53,307 nt of DNA from Ectopseudomonas oleovorans (GCF_003052605.1 NZ_QASO01000084.1:1-53307); one strand, 5' to 3'; numbered from the stretch's first letter, positions 42,212 through 51,139 are shown. A program made the numbers and translations. The notes: generated by a model not told the origin, from the letters alone.

Positions 42212-43273
42212 TCAGTCTCCGTCGTGGGCGTTGAAGCCGATCTGCACGCCGAGCGCTTTGGCCAGCTCGCTTTCCTGCAGGCGGTGCAGGCGATTGAGGC
42301 TGTCGTACAGCTCGTTCAGGGCGGTGCGACCGGCTTCGTCGGCGAGCAGTTCGACCAGTGGGCTGTCGAGTGCAGCCAGGCGCTGACGGGTGTCCTGGTA
42401 AGCGGCGTCGATGCGTTTGGCCAGGTCGACCTGATCCTCGCCCAGTAGCGATTGAATGCCATCACGGTTGCTGCCGTGCCACAGCAGTTCGGCATTGGCC
42501 AGCGCCGCACCCTGGTTGGCCAGGCTGGCGGCACTGCGCCAGGCTTCGGCCTGGTAAGGCTGGGCGATGCCCTTGCTCTGGCGGCCCATCGGCGCGCCGA
42601 GTTTCTTCTTCAGGCCATCCAGGGCGCTGACCTGTACGCGCAACAGTTCGGCGATCGCTTCGTTGGCGTCGGCGTAGCGCTCGTTGGGGAATGTCTTAAG
42701 CTGTTCGGCCATGCCAGATTTGGCCTGCCATTCGCCGACGATCTGCGCCGCCAGTGCCTGCTGGTGTTTGCCGATGGCTTGCAGCAGTGGGCAATAGCGC
42801 GCTTTCTGTTCGGCCTGGGCGAGGTCCAGATTGGGGTCGAAAAGAATGTATTCGTAGGCGGTCAGGCCCTGAACCACCACGCTGGCATTGGACAGGTCAT
42901 CCGCGCTCAGCTGCGGCTTGTTCTTCAGCAGGGCTTCGACCTGGCGCTGCACCAGGTTCTTCTTGTCCGGCCAGAACTGAATCTGCCAGGCGCGGTTGCC
43001 TTCGGCCAGCGGCCCGACCAGCAACGGCTGCAAGCCGGCCCAGGCACTCTGGGCGCCGAGAAAGGCCTGGCGAGCAGTGCTCAGATCGACGTTACCGGCG
43101 CAGAAGGCTTCGGCATTCACGGCCAACTGGCGATCGGCTTCCTGCCAGCTGCTGTAGGCCGGCAGCAGCACGCCATCGGTCAGCGCTGCGCTGACCTTGG
43201 CTTTCGGGTCCTGCTGGCCGCAGCCGACCAGGGCCAGGCCGAGCAGAGAGGCGATCAGGGTTTTGTGCAACAT
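42212..43273 (-). CDS. Imelysin-family lipoprotein (second imelysin)
   Basis: 353 residues with lipobox LVGC. Imelysin fold, but the usual GxHxxE is replaced by a degenerate YEYILFD segment (about residue 148), so metal coordination may differ from IcmP. A second lobe continues with NERYADANEAIAELLRVQV and the C-terminal QESELAKALGVQIGFNAHDGD. It probably sits in the periplasm, attached to a membrane. Co-transcribed with the di-haem and DUF1513 genes. A role in iron uptake is inferred from family and context. Confidence 0.88.
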   Translation of the reverse strand: MLHKTLIASLLGLALVGCGQQDPKAKVSAALTDGVLLPAYSSWQEADRQLAVNAEAFCAGNVDLSTARQAFLGAQSAWAGLQPLLVGPLAEGNRAWQIQFWPDKKNLVQRQVEALLKNKPQLSADDLSNASVVVQGLTAYEYILFDPNLDLAQAEQKARYCPLLQAIGKHQQALAAQIVGEWQAKSGMAEQLKTFPNERYADANEAIAELLRVQVSALDGLKKKLGAPMGRQSKGIAQPYQAEAWRSAASLANQGAALANAELLWHGSNRDGIQSLLGEDQVDLAKRIDAAYQDTRQRLAALDSPLVELLADEAGRTALNELYDSLNRLHRLQESELAKALGVQIGFNAHDGD

Positions 43274-43283
43274 CGCAGGCTCC

Positions 43284-44696
43284 TTAAAGAGAATTCAGGA
43301 AGGCGAGCAGCGCTGCTCGCTCATCGCTATCGAAACGCAGCACCTGCTGCTTGGCCGCTTCGGCCTCGCCACCGTGCCAGAGAATGGCTTCCAGCAGGTT
43401 ACGGGCACGGCCGTCATGCAGGAACTGAGTATGGCCATTGACCGTTTGCGTCAAACCAATGCCCCACAGCGGCGCCGTGCGCCATTCGCGACCGCTGGCG
43501 AGAAACTCCTCGCGGCCATCGGCCAACCCGTCGCCCATGTCATGCAGCAGCAGGTCCGTATACGGCCGGATCAATTGGCTGGCCAGTTCCGGCTCCGCCG
43601 CATCGGCCGATGTGGTGAAACTGGGGGTGTGGCACTTCTGGCAACCGGCCTGGTGGAACAGGCTCTTGCCCTTGAGCACGTCAGGCGAGTCGACGTCACG
43701 CCGTGCCGGCACGCCCAGGTTACGGCTGTAGAACAGCACGCTGGCGAGGATGTTGTCGCTGACTTCCGGTTCGCCGCCATGGGGCGCGGCCAGGCAATCG
43801 GTTTGCGCCGTGGTGCAGTTGTCGTGAGGGATCAGCGAGCTGGTCAGGCCCATGTCATTGGCGAAGGCTTCGGCATTTTGCTGATTGAGGTTGGGTTGGC
43901 CAGCCTTCCAGCCGAAGCGGCCGAGCACGCTGCGCTGCTGGGCGCGATCCCAGACCATATTGGGACGACCGGAAATACCATCGCCATCGGCGTCATCCGG
44001 ATCGGCGCCGGCCAGGATGTCTTCTTCGGCGATGGCTTCGAGCAGGCCGAGGCCGATCATCGGCGGGGCGATGCGTGCCGAGAACCGGGTATTGGGGTGC
44101 ATGTCGCCGTAACCGAGCTGGCTGATGACCAACTGCGGCTTGCGCAGCTCCACCTGCGTGCCGTCGGCGAAACGTACCGGCACGCTGCTGTAGGTCACGC
44201 GGATCTTGCCTTCGGGGGTGACGCCGGGGTTGGCCATGTCCTGCATTTGGGTGCCGTAGGTAGGCTCGGCGACCACGCCCTGGTGGATCAGCATCTCGGC
44301 ATGCTCCGGGCCGGCCGGTATCGACAGACGCACCAGCATCGAAGTGGCGCTGACCGCATCTGGCCCCGGTGGATGGCCGCGACCGTCCTTGATATGGCAG
44401 TTCTGGCAGGCATTGGTATTGAACAGCGGGCCCAGGCCATCGCGCGCTGTGGTGGTGGCTGGCGCCGTGACCCAGGGATTGCGGAAGAAGCTGTTGCCCA
44501 CGGCGAAATCTAGGCGACGGCTGGGTGCGAGGTTCGCCGAAGGCAGGGAGAAGGCGTTTTGATCGAACTTGCGTACCGTCGCCGCACCGGCAGAAAGGGC
44601 CTCGCCGGGTTCTGCTGCGGTGAAGTGCGGTTGCTGTTCGCAAGCGATCAAAGACAGTGCCAGAAAGGGCAGCAGGCAGCGCTGGAGCGGCGACAT
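43284..44696 (-). CDS. Di-haem oxidoreductase-like lipoprotein (DUF1111 family)
   Basis: 470 residues. Lipobox LIAC near the N terminus, two c-type haem motifs (NACQNCH near 105 and AGCQKCH near 365), and conserved segments such as DGRGHPPGPDA, GLGLLEAIAEEDILAGADPDDADGDGISGRPN, and HDGRARNLLEAILWHGGEA. Known as the thiol-oxidoreductase-like or di-haem family, it is often found beside imelysins. It would need cytochrome c maturation in the periplasm. Start at 44696 is chosen from the signal peptide; no clear ribosome site is seen. First gene of the cluster, behind a Fur-box-like site. Confidence 0.88.
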   Translation of the reverse strand: MSPLQRCLLPFLALSLIACEQQPHFTAAEPGEALSAGAATVRKFDQNAFSLPSANLAPSRRLDFAVGNSFFRNPWVTAPATTTARDGLGPLFNTNACQNCHIKDGRGHPPGPDAVSATSMLVRLSIPAGPEHAEMLIHQGVVAEPTYGTQMQDMANPGVTPEGKIRVTYSSVPVRFADGTQVELRKPQLVISQLGYGDMHPNTRFSARIAPPMIGLGLLEAIAEEDILAGADPDDADGDGISGRPNMVWDRAQQRSVLGRFGWKAGQPNLNQQNAEAFANDMGLTSSLIPHDNCTTAQTDCLAAPHGGEPEVSDNILASVLFYSRNLGVPARRDVDSPDVLKGKSLFHQAGCQKCHTPSFTTSADAAEPELASQLIRPYTDLLLHDMGDGLADGREEFLASGREWRTAPLWGIGLTQTVNGHTQFLHDGRARNLLEAILWHGGEAEAAKQQVLRFDSDERAALLAFLNSL

Positions 44697-44761
44697 CGAG
44701 GAACAATCCGAACTGGCAGGGAAGCGGGGCGCCAAGATTAGCAGGCTAACGGAATTTAAAT

Positions 44762-44780
44762 AAGATGGATTAGCGTTATC
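44762..44780 (-). promoter_or_regulatory. Fur-box-like site upstream of the di-haem/imelysin cluster
   Basis: On the minus strand GATAACGCTAATCCATCTT matches the Fur consensus GATAATGATAATCATTATC at 13 of 19 positions. It is 66 bases before the first start codon, a suitable promoter position. Confidence 0.65.
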
Positions 44781-44967
44781 TAGACGCGGCCAGAGGTCGC
44801 GGGGCGGTTGTGTACGAGACAGCTGCCGGCCCTGTAACTGGCGGAATCGAGGATATGCCTCTCGCCTGCTGCCGCTGCCGTGACGACGCTGGCCGGCAGG
44901 CACTTGACGTATTGGCTGTAGTGCCGCCGCGATGCGTCTTCGGCTTCTTATGGAGTAGCGCTACGGT

Positions 44968-45747
44968 TTACCGACGTTCCTGGGCGCCCAGTTCGAGGGA
45001 AATAGCGTCCGCACATTGCTGCAGACTTTCTCTGTAGCGTTCACGCGCCACGGGGCTATCCATCACCGCTTCCGGGCCGGACAGGTTGATCGCCGCCACC
45101 ACGTCGCCACGGTGGTCACGCACGGCGCAGGCGATGGCGGTGGAGTAGTCGGAGCGGTGCATCACCCAGCCGCGCTCGCGGTCGCGTTCGAGCAGTTGTT
45201 GCAGCTCGGGCAGGGTCTTCGGTGCGGGCGGCGGGTAGTCGTCCAGGCGTACGTGCTGGTAGAGCTTGTCCAGGTCCATGGGCGTCAGGCCGCTGAGCAG
45301 CATGCGGCCCATGGCCGTGCAGTGGCAGGGAATGCGCGTGCCGATGGGGATGTTCACCGACAGGCGCTGGGCGGCGAAGGCGCGGCCGATGTAGAGACTC
45401 TCGGTCTGCTCGCGAATGGACAGGTGGCACGACAGCGAGGTGCGGTCGCGCAGGGCATTGAGGTGCGGCATGGCGATGTCCACCAGGTCGCGGCTGGCCA
45501 GGTAGGCGAAGCCGTCGCAGAGCACCTGCGGGCCCAGTTCGTAGCTGTTCTTGCCGAGCTTGCGCAGGTAGCCCATGTCAGTGAGCGTGATCAGGATGCG
45601 GTAGATGGCCGAGACACTGACGCCGAGGCGCTCGGCGATGGTGTTGCTGCTCAGGCTGCGCTCGCTGGCGTTGAACATCTGCAGGATGCTCAGGCCGCGT
45701 TGCAGGGCGGGGACGCGGTAGTCAAGTTCGTCTTCGTGGATGCCCAT
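44968..45747 (-). CDS. IclR-family transcriptional regulator
   Basis: 259 residues. N-terminal winged HTH (about 10-70: GLSILQMFNASERSLSSNTIAERLGVSVSAIYRILITLTDMGYL) and an IclR ligand domain (about 85-255: SCHLSIREQTESLYIGRA, PIGTRIPCHCTAMGRMLLSGL, SDYSTAIACAVRDHRGDVVAAINLSGP). The Cys/His-rich CHCTAMG segment is the usual effector pocket. It follows soxG at 85 bases with the same orientation, so it probably controls the sox operon. GGAGGACAG precedes the start. Confidence 0.92.
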   Translation of the reverse strand: MGIHEDELDYRVPALQRGLSILQMFNASERSLSSNTIAERLGVSVSAIYRILITLTDMGYLRKLGKNSYELGPQVLCDGFAYLASRDLVDIAMPHLNALRDRTSLSCHLSIREQTESLYIGRAFAAQRLSVNIPIGTRIPCHCTAMGRMLLSGLTPMDLDKLYQHVRLDDYPPPAPKTLPELQQLLERDRERGWVMHRSDYSTAIACAVRDHRGDVVAAINLSGPEAVMDSPVARERYRESLQQCADAISLELGAQERR

Positions 45748-45766
45748 GGCTGTCCTCCAGATTTGG

Positions 45767-45826
45767 TGGTGCGCAGGGCGCACCCTACGTTTGGCGCCAT
45801 GGCCGTAGGGTGCGCTATGCGCACCA
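45767..45826. repeat. Inverted repeat between soxG and iclR
   Basis: TGGTGCGCAGGGCGCACCCTACG and CGTAGGGTGCGCTATGCGCACCA form near-perfect arms around 14 bases (TTTGGCGCCATGGC). The sequence GTAGGGTGCGC with its inverted partner is familiar as an intergenic repeat in many pseudomonads. It can form a large RNA hairpin, perhaps with a terminator-like or mRNA-stabilising effect. Confidence 0.8.
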
Positions 45827-45832
45827 TGGGGC

Positions 45833-46507
45833 TCAGGGCAGTGCGTCGATCCCCACGGGCTGTCCACCGAATTCCTGCATGGCGTCCAGCAGCGCGCGCC
45901 AGAAGTAATGCACCGAGGCGCGGTCGCAGAGGATGTGCAGGCACGGCACTTCGCCCAGCGGCAGGTTGGCGACGATGACGTTGATCCGCGCTGCCGAGGT
46001 CTGCGCCACCTGGCCGACGGCGAAGGCCGACGGGCTGAGGTCGACGCCGCAGAGCTTGGCCATCACCTCGGCCTGGCAGGTGCCGGTCAGCACCAGCCAG
46101 GCGTGGCTGTCCTGGCGTGGCAGCAGGTACTGGCCGGCGCTGGCCTGCCACTGGCTTTCCTCGCGCTGCGCTTTGCTGCCGGCATCGTGCAGGCTGCCGA
46201 GCAGCAGGTACTCGGTCTGCGACAGGCGCAGCACATGGCTGCCATCGGCCTGGCTCAGCGCCTGGTTGGGCGCCTGCGGCAACTGGTAGCCCAGTGCGCC
46301 GAGATAATCAGCAGCGGCCGGTCCGCGCAGGCCGTAGCGCGCCAGGCTGGTCAGGTCGATGAGCGCGCAGTGGCCCAGTAGGGCGCTTTCGTCGCCCTGG
46401 CCGTAGGTGGTGACGATGCAGCTCTCGCCGAACTGAGCGAGAGTGGCGCCGGCCTGCAGGCGGTAGAGCGGGCTGCGTGCTGCGAATTGATTGGCGTGGA
46501 GGGTCAT
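45833..46507 (-). CDS. soxG: Sarcosine oxidase-like gamma subunit
   Basis: 224 residues, folate-binding YgfZ/GcvT-like fold (GHCALIDLTSLARYGLRGPAAADYLGALG, LTGTCQAEVMAKLCGVDLSP, ILCDRASVHYFWRALLDAM). The gamma subunit of heterotetrameric sarcosine oxidases packs against the alpha and beta subunits. It starts one base after the soxA stop with GGAG upstream, so it is co-translated. Divergence from classical SoxG fits the unusual delta subunit of this operon. Confidence 0.85.
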   Translation of the reverse strand: MTLHANQFAARSPLYRLQAGATLAQFGESCIVTTYGQGDESALLGHCALIDLTSLARYGLRGPAAADYLGALGYQLPQAPNQALSQADGSHVLRLSQTEYLLLGSLHDAGSKAQREESQWQASAGQYLLPRQDSHAWLVLTGTCQAEVMAKLCGVDLSPSAFAVGQVAQTSAARINVIVANLPLGEVPCLHILCDRASVHYFWRALLDAMQEFGGQPVGIDALP

Positions 46508-46508
46508 C

Positions 46509-49406
46509 TCACAGCTCCTGGCGTTGGCTTTCAGGGTCATAGAAGGGCAGTAGCACCACGGTGGCCTGCACCATCTCGCCGCCTTCGACGCGGATCGGCA
46601 GGCGCTGGCCCGGCGTGGCCTGGTCAGGCGCGCAGTAGGCCAGGCCGATGATCTGGCCGAGGGTCTGCGAGTATTCGCAGGAGGTGACGTTGCCGCTGAT
46701 GTCCGGGCCTTTGAGCACCAGATGGCCTTCCAGCGGCTGGCTGCTGCCTTTGGGCAGGGTGAAGCCGACCAGCTTGCGGATCGGCGGCTGCGCCTCGAGG
46801 ATTTCCACCGAGCGCTTGCCGACGAAGAACGGCTTGCTGCGGGCGATGGCCCAGCCCATGTCGATCTCGGCTGGGCTGGTCATGCCGTCGGTGTCCTGGC
46901 TGATGATCACGTGGCCCTTTTCCAGGCGCAGCAGGCGCTGCGTTTCGACGCCGAAGGGGGGAATGTCGAACTCCCGACCGGCTTCCATCAGTGCATCCCA
47001 CAGGGCTTCGCCGTAGCGCGCCGGGACGTGGATCTCGTAGCCCAGTTCACCGACGAAACCGACCCGCAGCAAGCGTGCCGGAATACCCGCGACCGTGCCC
47101 AGGCGCACCGCCAGGTAGGGGAAGCCTTCGGCCGACAGGTCGACATCGCCGCACAGCTTGGCCAGCACCTTGCGCGAGTCCGGCCCGGCCAGGTTGACCG
47201 CGGCCAGCGCGGCGGTGACGTTGGTGATGTCGACGTTCAGGCGCCACTGCGCGTTCCACTTGAGCATCTGTTGGTAGACGCGGTCGACGCCGCTGGTGGT
47301 GGCGCTGACGTAGAAGTGCTCGTCGGCAAAGCGCGCGCAGACGCCATCGTCGATCACCACGCCGTGCTCGTTGGTCATCAGCGCATAGCGCGAACGGCCG
47401 ACCGGCTGCTTGGCGAAGGCGAAGGTGTAGAGGCGGTTGAGCAGCTCGGCGGCGTCCGGGCCGCGCACGTCGAGGCCGCCCAGGGTGGAGACGTCGATCA
47501 GGCCGACCTTCTCGCGCACCTGGCGCGCTTCGGCCTGCATGCAGGCTTCGCGTTCTTCCGGCTTGCCATAGTAGGCCGGGCGCTGCCAGATGCCGGCGGG
47601 CATCATCTTCGCCCCCAGCTCCAGGTGCCGTGCGTGCATGGCGGTTTGCCGATACGGATCGAAGCCACAGCCGGCGACTTGCGCCAGAGTTTCCGGGCAG
47701 AACGGCGGACGCGCGGTGGTCACCCCGGTTTCGCTGACGCTGCGGCCGGTGGCCTGGGCTACCAGGCGCGCGGTGGGCAGCGCCGAGTGGCGGCCCTGCG
47801 AGGGGCCCATGCCGACGGTGGAGAAGCGCTTGACCAGTTGCACGTCGCGGTAGCCGTGGCGGGTGGCGTTGACGATGTCACGCACCTGCAGGTCTTCGTC
47901 GAAGTCGACGAAATCCTTGCCCTTGGGATGGGGGAAGATCGGCCAGGGGAAGTTGACCCGAGGCTCGGCTGGTAGCTCGCCAAGTGACTGACTGGCTTCC
48001 AGCCCGAGAGCAGCGAGCGCGCGCAGGGCACCGTTGGTGGCATCGATAAGCAACGCGTCGAGGGCGTTGCGGCCGTTGACCGAGCCGACCACCTGCAACC
48101 CGCTCGGTAGGCCGGACAGGCTGAAGCAGGCACTGGCGTCATCGTAGGCCAGCTTGCCGCCGGCCTGGCACGGCAACTGGTACACCGGCATGTAGCCGGC
48201 GGACATGCACAGCAGGTCGCAGTCGATGCGCAGGCCGCTGCCCGCCACCTTGCCCTGGCCGCTGATACGGCGCACGTCCACGGCGTTCAGGTGCTTGTCG
48301 CCCAGCGCTTCGTAGACCGTGCTGCCGGCATGGCAGGCGACGCCACGGGTTTGCAGGGCGGTGGCCAGATTGGCGTCATCGGCGCGTTCGCGCATGTCCA
48401 CCAGGGCGGTGACCTCGACACCGGCATCGAGCAGGTCGAGGGTGGCCAGGTAGCCATCGTCGTTGCCGGTCAGCACCACGGCGCGCTGGCCCGGCTTGAC
48501 CGCGTAGAGCTTGATCAGGCGCTGCGCGGCGCTGGTCAGCAGCACGCCGGGCAGGTCGTTGTTGCGAAACACCACCGGCTGGTCGAAGGCGCCAGCCGCG
48601 ACGATGCACTGGCGGGCACGCACCTTGTACATCCGCTTGCCCTGGATCACCGGCAGGTAGTGGTCGGTGAACCAGGCGTTGCAGGTGGCTTCCTTGAGGA
48701 TGCGGATATTGGCGTGGCCTTCGACGGCGGCCAGCAGTTCGGCGCGCAGTTCGGCGGCACGTTTGCCTTCGACGTCGAAACGCGCCCAGGCCAGCGCGCC
48801 GCCGAGGTAGTTCTGCTGTTCGATCAGCAGCACCTTGGCTCCGGCGTTGGCAGCGCTCAGCGCCGCGCACAGGCCGGCTGGGCCGGCACCGATCACTGCC
48901 AGATCGGTGAACAGAAAGGCCTTGTCGTGGTACTGCGGCTGCAGCTTGAGGTTGAGTACGCCGAGGCCGGCCTTCTTGCGGATCAGCGGTTCCCAGACCT
49001 TCCACATGCCCTTGGGCTTGTAGAACGAGCGGTAGTAGAAGCCCACCGGCATGAACCTGGAGAAGTGCCCGAGCAGGGCGTCGCGATCCTTGTCCAGGCT
49101 GCCGTTGTAGTTCTGCGCGGTGACGTCGAGGCCAGCGGCCAGCGGCTGCATATCGGCCAGCACGTTGGGTTCGTCCGGCAGTTGCACCAGGGTGTTGGCG
49201 TCCTGCCCGGCCATCGACAGCGGGCCGCGCGGGCGGTGGTACTTGAACGAGCGCGACAGCAGCCAGCGCTGGTTGGCCAGCAGGGCGCTGGCGATGCTGT
49301 CGCCGGCCAGGCCCTGGTAGGTGGTGCCCTCGAAGTCGAAACTGACCGGGCGGTTGCGGTCGATCAGCAGGCCCAGCGGGGCCGGCAGGCGGAGATCGGC
49401 ACTCAT
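46509..49406 (-). CDS. soxA: Sarcosine oxidase-like alpha subunit
   Basis: 965 residues. N-terminal Fer2-like domain (about 15-95) with no cysteines, an NAD-binding Rossmann fold (GAGPAG at 173-178) and a C-terminal GcvT-type folate-binding domain (about 600-960: LIDVSTLGGLDVRGPDAAELLNRLYTF, GFVGELGYEIHVPARYGEALWDAL). In heterotetrameric oxidases this subunit binds NAD+ and THF, and the methyl-derived formaldehyde is captured as 5,10-methylene-THF. The segment GHFSRFMPVGFYYRSFYKPKGMW differs from classical SoxA as I remember it. The start overlaps the soxD stop by four bases. Sarcosine as the substrate is not certain. Confidence 0.88.
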   Translation of the reverse strand: MSADLRLPAPLGLLIDRNRPVSFDFEGTTYQGLAGDSIASALLANQRWLLSRSFKYHRPRGPLSMAGQDANTLVQLPDEPNVLADMQPLAAGLDVTAQNYNGSLDKDRDALLGHFSRFMPVGFYYRSFYKPKGMWKVWEPLIRKKAGLGVLNLKLQPQYHDKAFLFTDLAVIGAGPAGLCAALSAANAGAKVLLIEQQNYLGGALAWARFDVEGKRAAELRAELLAAVEGHANIRILKEATCNAWFTDHYLPVIQGKRMYKVRARQCIVAAGAFDQPVVFRNNDLPGVLLTSAAQRLIKLYAVKPGQRAVVLTGNDDGYLATLDLLDAGVEVTALVDMRERADDANLATALQTRGVACHAGSTVYEALGDKHLNAVDVRRISGQGKVAGSGLRIDCDLLCMSAGYMPVYQLPCQAGGKLAYDDASACFSLSGLPSGLQVVGSVNGRNALDALLIDATNGALRALAALGLEASQSLGELPAEPRVNFPWPIFPHPKGKDFVDFDEDLQVRDIVNATRHGYRDVQLVKRFSTVGMGPSQGRHSALPTARLVAQATGRSVSETGVTTARPPFCPETLAQVAGCGFDPYRQTAMHARHLELGAKMMPAGIWQRPAYYGKPEEREACMQAEARQVREKVGLIDVSTLGGLDVRGPDAAELLNRLYTFAFAKQPVGRSRYALMTNEHGVVIDDGVCARFADEHFYVSATTSGVDRVYQQMLKWNAQWRLNVDITNVTAALAAVNLAGPDSRKVLAKLCGDVDLSAEGFPYLAVRLGTVAGIPARLLRVGFVGELGYEIHVPARYGEALWDALMEAGREFDIPPFGVETQRLLRLEKGHVIISQDTDGMTSPAEIDMGWAIARSKPFFVGKRSVEILEAQPPIRKLVGFTLPKGSSQPLEGHLVLKGPDISGNVTSCEYSQTLGQIIGLAYCAPDQATPGQRLPIRVEGGEMVQATVVLLPFYDPESQRQEL

Positions 49407-49714
49407 GCACTTACCTCCTGAGGTTTGCTGGCAGGCGCGGCGAAATCGACGCGGCGGTCGAACAGTTCCTTCGGGTCGAAGGTGCGCAGAATTTCATCGC
49501 TGACGGTGTGGCGTTCGGCCAGGAACCAGTAGCTGGAGGCGTTGTGCATCCACCATTCGGTGACGACGCCTGCGATGTTCTCGCTGTTGAACACGTAGTC
49601 GGCCCATTCGGCGTCCGAGCAGGTGTTCGGGTCGGGCATGCGCTTGAGTTCGCCGCCGTAGGTGAATTCGTTGATGTTGCGAGGCCCGTTGAGTGGGCAG
49701 GGCATGATCTTCAT
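49403..49714 (-). CDS. soxD: Sarcosine oxidase-like delta subunit lacking two zinc ligands
   Basis: 103 residues. Classical SoxD binds zinc through two N-terminal Cys and a later His and Cys. Here Cys6 is kept, but the second position is Asn9 (PCPLNG), and in the WWMHNASSYW segment His57 is followed by Ser61 where Cys is expected. Two of four ligands are therefore replaced. The rest (FTYGGE, EWADYVFNSENIAGVVTEWW) fits the family. This form may mark a branch acting on another N-methyl substrate. GGGGATC precedes the start; a palindromic repeat separates it from soxB. Confidence 0.85.
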   Translation of the reverse strand: MKIMPCPLNGPRNINEFTYGGELKRMPDPNTCSDAEWADYVFNSENIAGVVTEWWMHNASSYWFLAERHTVSDEILRTFDPKELFDRRVDFAAPASKPQEVSA

Positions 49715-49780
49715 GGTGATCCCCAGTCATTCAGCTTGCGTAGCGGGTGGCGTCGGAACGTCCCCCGAGCTTCGATCTGC

Positions 49781-49890
49781 TCCCTCTCCCATGCTCTTTG
49801 CTCAAGGGCAGGGAGAGGGCTGGGGAGAGGGTGCTTTTGATCAATGCAGCCCTCTCCCCCAACCCCTCTCCCGCAAGCGGGAGAGGGGAG
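49781..49890. repeat. GGGAGAGGG-type palindromic element between soxB and soxD
   Basis: Two arms rich in CCCTCTCCC/GGGAGAGGG: an internal hairpin at 49782-49833, another at 49846-49890 (CCTCTCCCgcaagcGGGAGAGG), and the two together form a larger inverted repeat around TTTTGATCAATG. It lies inside an operon, five bases beyond soxB's stop. A REP-like element rather than a gene. Confidence 0.8.
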
Positions 49891-49895
49891 TTCGT

Positions 49896-51134
49896 TCAGT
49901 GGCTCGCCGCCGTGGCGCCCATCTCGTTGACCTGGCGGAAGGTCGAGAAGCGCTCGAGGGCGAAGGGTTTGATCAGCGCCGGGGTCTTGCCGGTGGCGAC
50001 CAGCTCGGCCATGGTCCAGCCGCAGATCGGCGTGGCCTTGAAGCCCCAGGTGCCCCAGCCGGCGTCGAGGTAGTAGTTGTCCAGCGGCGAGTGACCCATG
50101 ATCGGGCTGTAGTCCGGGGTCATGTCGGTGCTGCCGGCCCACTGGCGCATCAGCTTGGCGCCGGCCATGAAGGGGAACATCTCGATGGCGTGGGCCAGCA
50201 GGCTTTCCTTCAGGTCGAGGGTGGAACGCGTGTTGTACAGCGGATAAGGGTCGGAGCCGCCGCCGAAAACGATCTCGCCACGGCTGGTCTGCTGCACGTA
50301 GCAGTGCAGCGCCGAGGAACTCACCAGCGGATCGAGGAAGGGCTTAAACGGCTGGGTGACCATGGCCTGCAGCGGGTAGGTGTGGATCGGCGCCTTGATG
50401 TTCAGCTTGTTCATCAGCAGCGAGCTGGCGCCGGCCACTGCCTGCACCACACAGCCACAGCGTACGGTGCCACGGTTGGTCTGCACCGCCGTGACCTTGC
50501 CGTGCTCGACGATGAAATCCTGCACCTCGGTAAGCTGGTGGATTTCCACGCCGCGCTTGGCTGCCTGCTTGGCGTAGCCCCAGGCCACGGCGTCGTGGCG
50601 GGCGGTGGCACCGTCGATATGCCAGAGCCCGGCAAGCACCGGCAGGTGGCCGGGGTCGAGGTTGAGGCAGGGCACCAGTTCACGGATCTGCTGGCGGTCG
50701 ATCATCTCGGTGCGTCCACCGAAGTGCTTGTTCACCTCGGCGCGCTGGCGGAAGGCGCGCACGGTGGCGTCGGTGTGCGCCAGGGTGAGCTGGCCACGCT
50801 CGGAATACATGATGTTGAAGTCGAACTCGTTGGACAGCTCCTTGAACATCCGCACCGACTCGGCATAGAAGCGCACGCCTTCGCTGGTGAGGTAGTTGGA
50901 GCGGATCACCGCCGTGTTGCGCGCGGTGTTGCCACCGCCGAGGTAGGACTTCTCCAGCACCGCGACGTTGCTCACGCCGTGGTACTTGGCCAGGTAATAA
51001 GCGGTGGCCAGGCCATGGCCGCCGCCGCCGATGATGACCACGTCGTACGCCGGCTTGAGTTCCTTCGGCGCAGGCAGGTCGACCTCCACCGGGTAGTCCG
51101 AGGACAGGCCGTACTTGAGCAGGGCAAGGGGCAT
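49896..51134 (-). CDS. soxB: Sarcosine oxidase-like beta subunit (flavoprotein)
   Basis: 412 residues, DAO-family FAD protein. Rossmann motif GGGGHG (about 35-40), TARNTAVIRSNYL, and the ATARHDAVAW segment near residue 180 whose His is the covalent FMN attachment site in the classical enzyme. Ends with TDMTPDYSPIMGHSP and the FAD-binding GTWGFKATPICGWTMAELV. It oxidises the N-methyl group of its substrate, passing electrons through FMN to oxygen. AGGAG precedes the start; folD ends five bases upstream. Confidence 0.92.
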   Translation of the reverse strand: MPLALLKYGLSSDYPVEVDLPAPKELKPAYDVVIIGGGGHGLATAYYLAKYHGVSNVAVLEKSYLGGGNTARNTAVIRSNYLTSEGVRFYAESVRMFKELSNEFDFNIMYSERGQLTLAHTDATVRAFRQRAEVNKHFGGRTEMIDRQQIRELVPCLNLDPGHLPVLAGLWHIDGATARHDAVAWGYAKQAAKRGVEIHQLTEVQDFIVEHGKVTAVQTNRGTVRCGCVVQAVAGASSLLMNKLNIKAPIHTYPLQAMVTQPFKPFLDPLVSSSALHCYVQQTSRGEIVFGGGSDPYPLYNTRSTLDLKESLLAHAIEMFPFMAGAKLMRQWAGSTDMTPDYSPIMGHSPLDNYYLDAGWGTWGFKATPICGWTMAELVATGKTPALIKPFALERFSTFRQVNEMGATAASH

Positions 51135-51139
51135 TGCGG

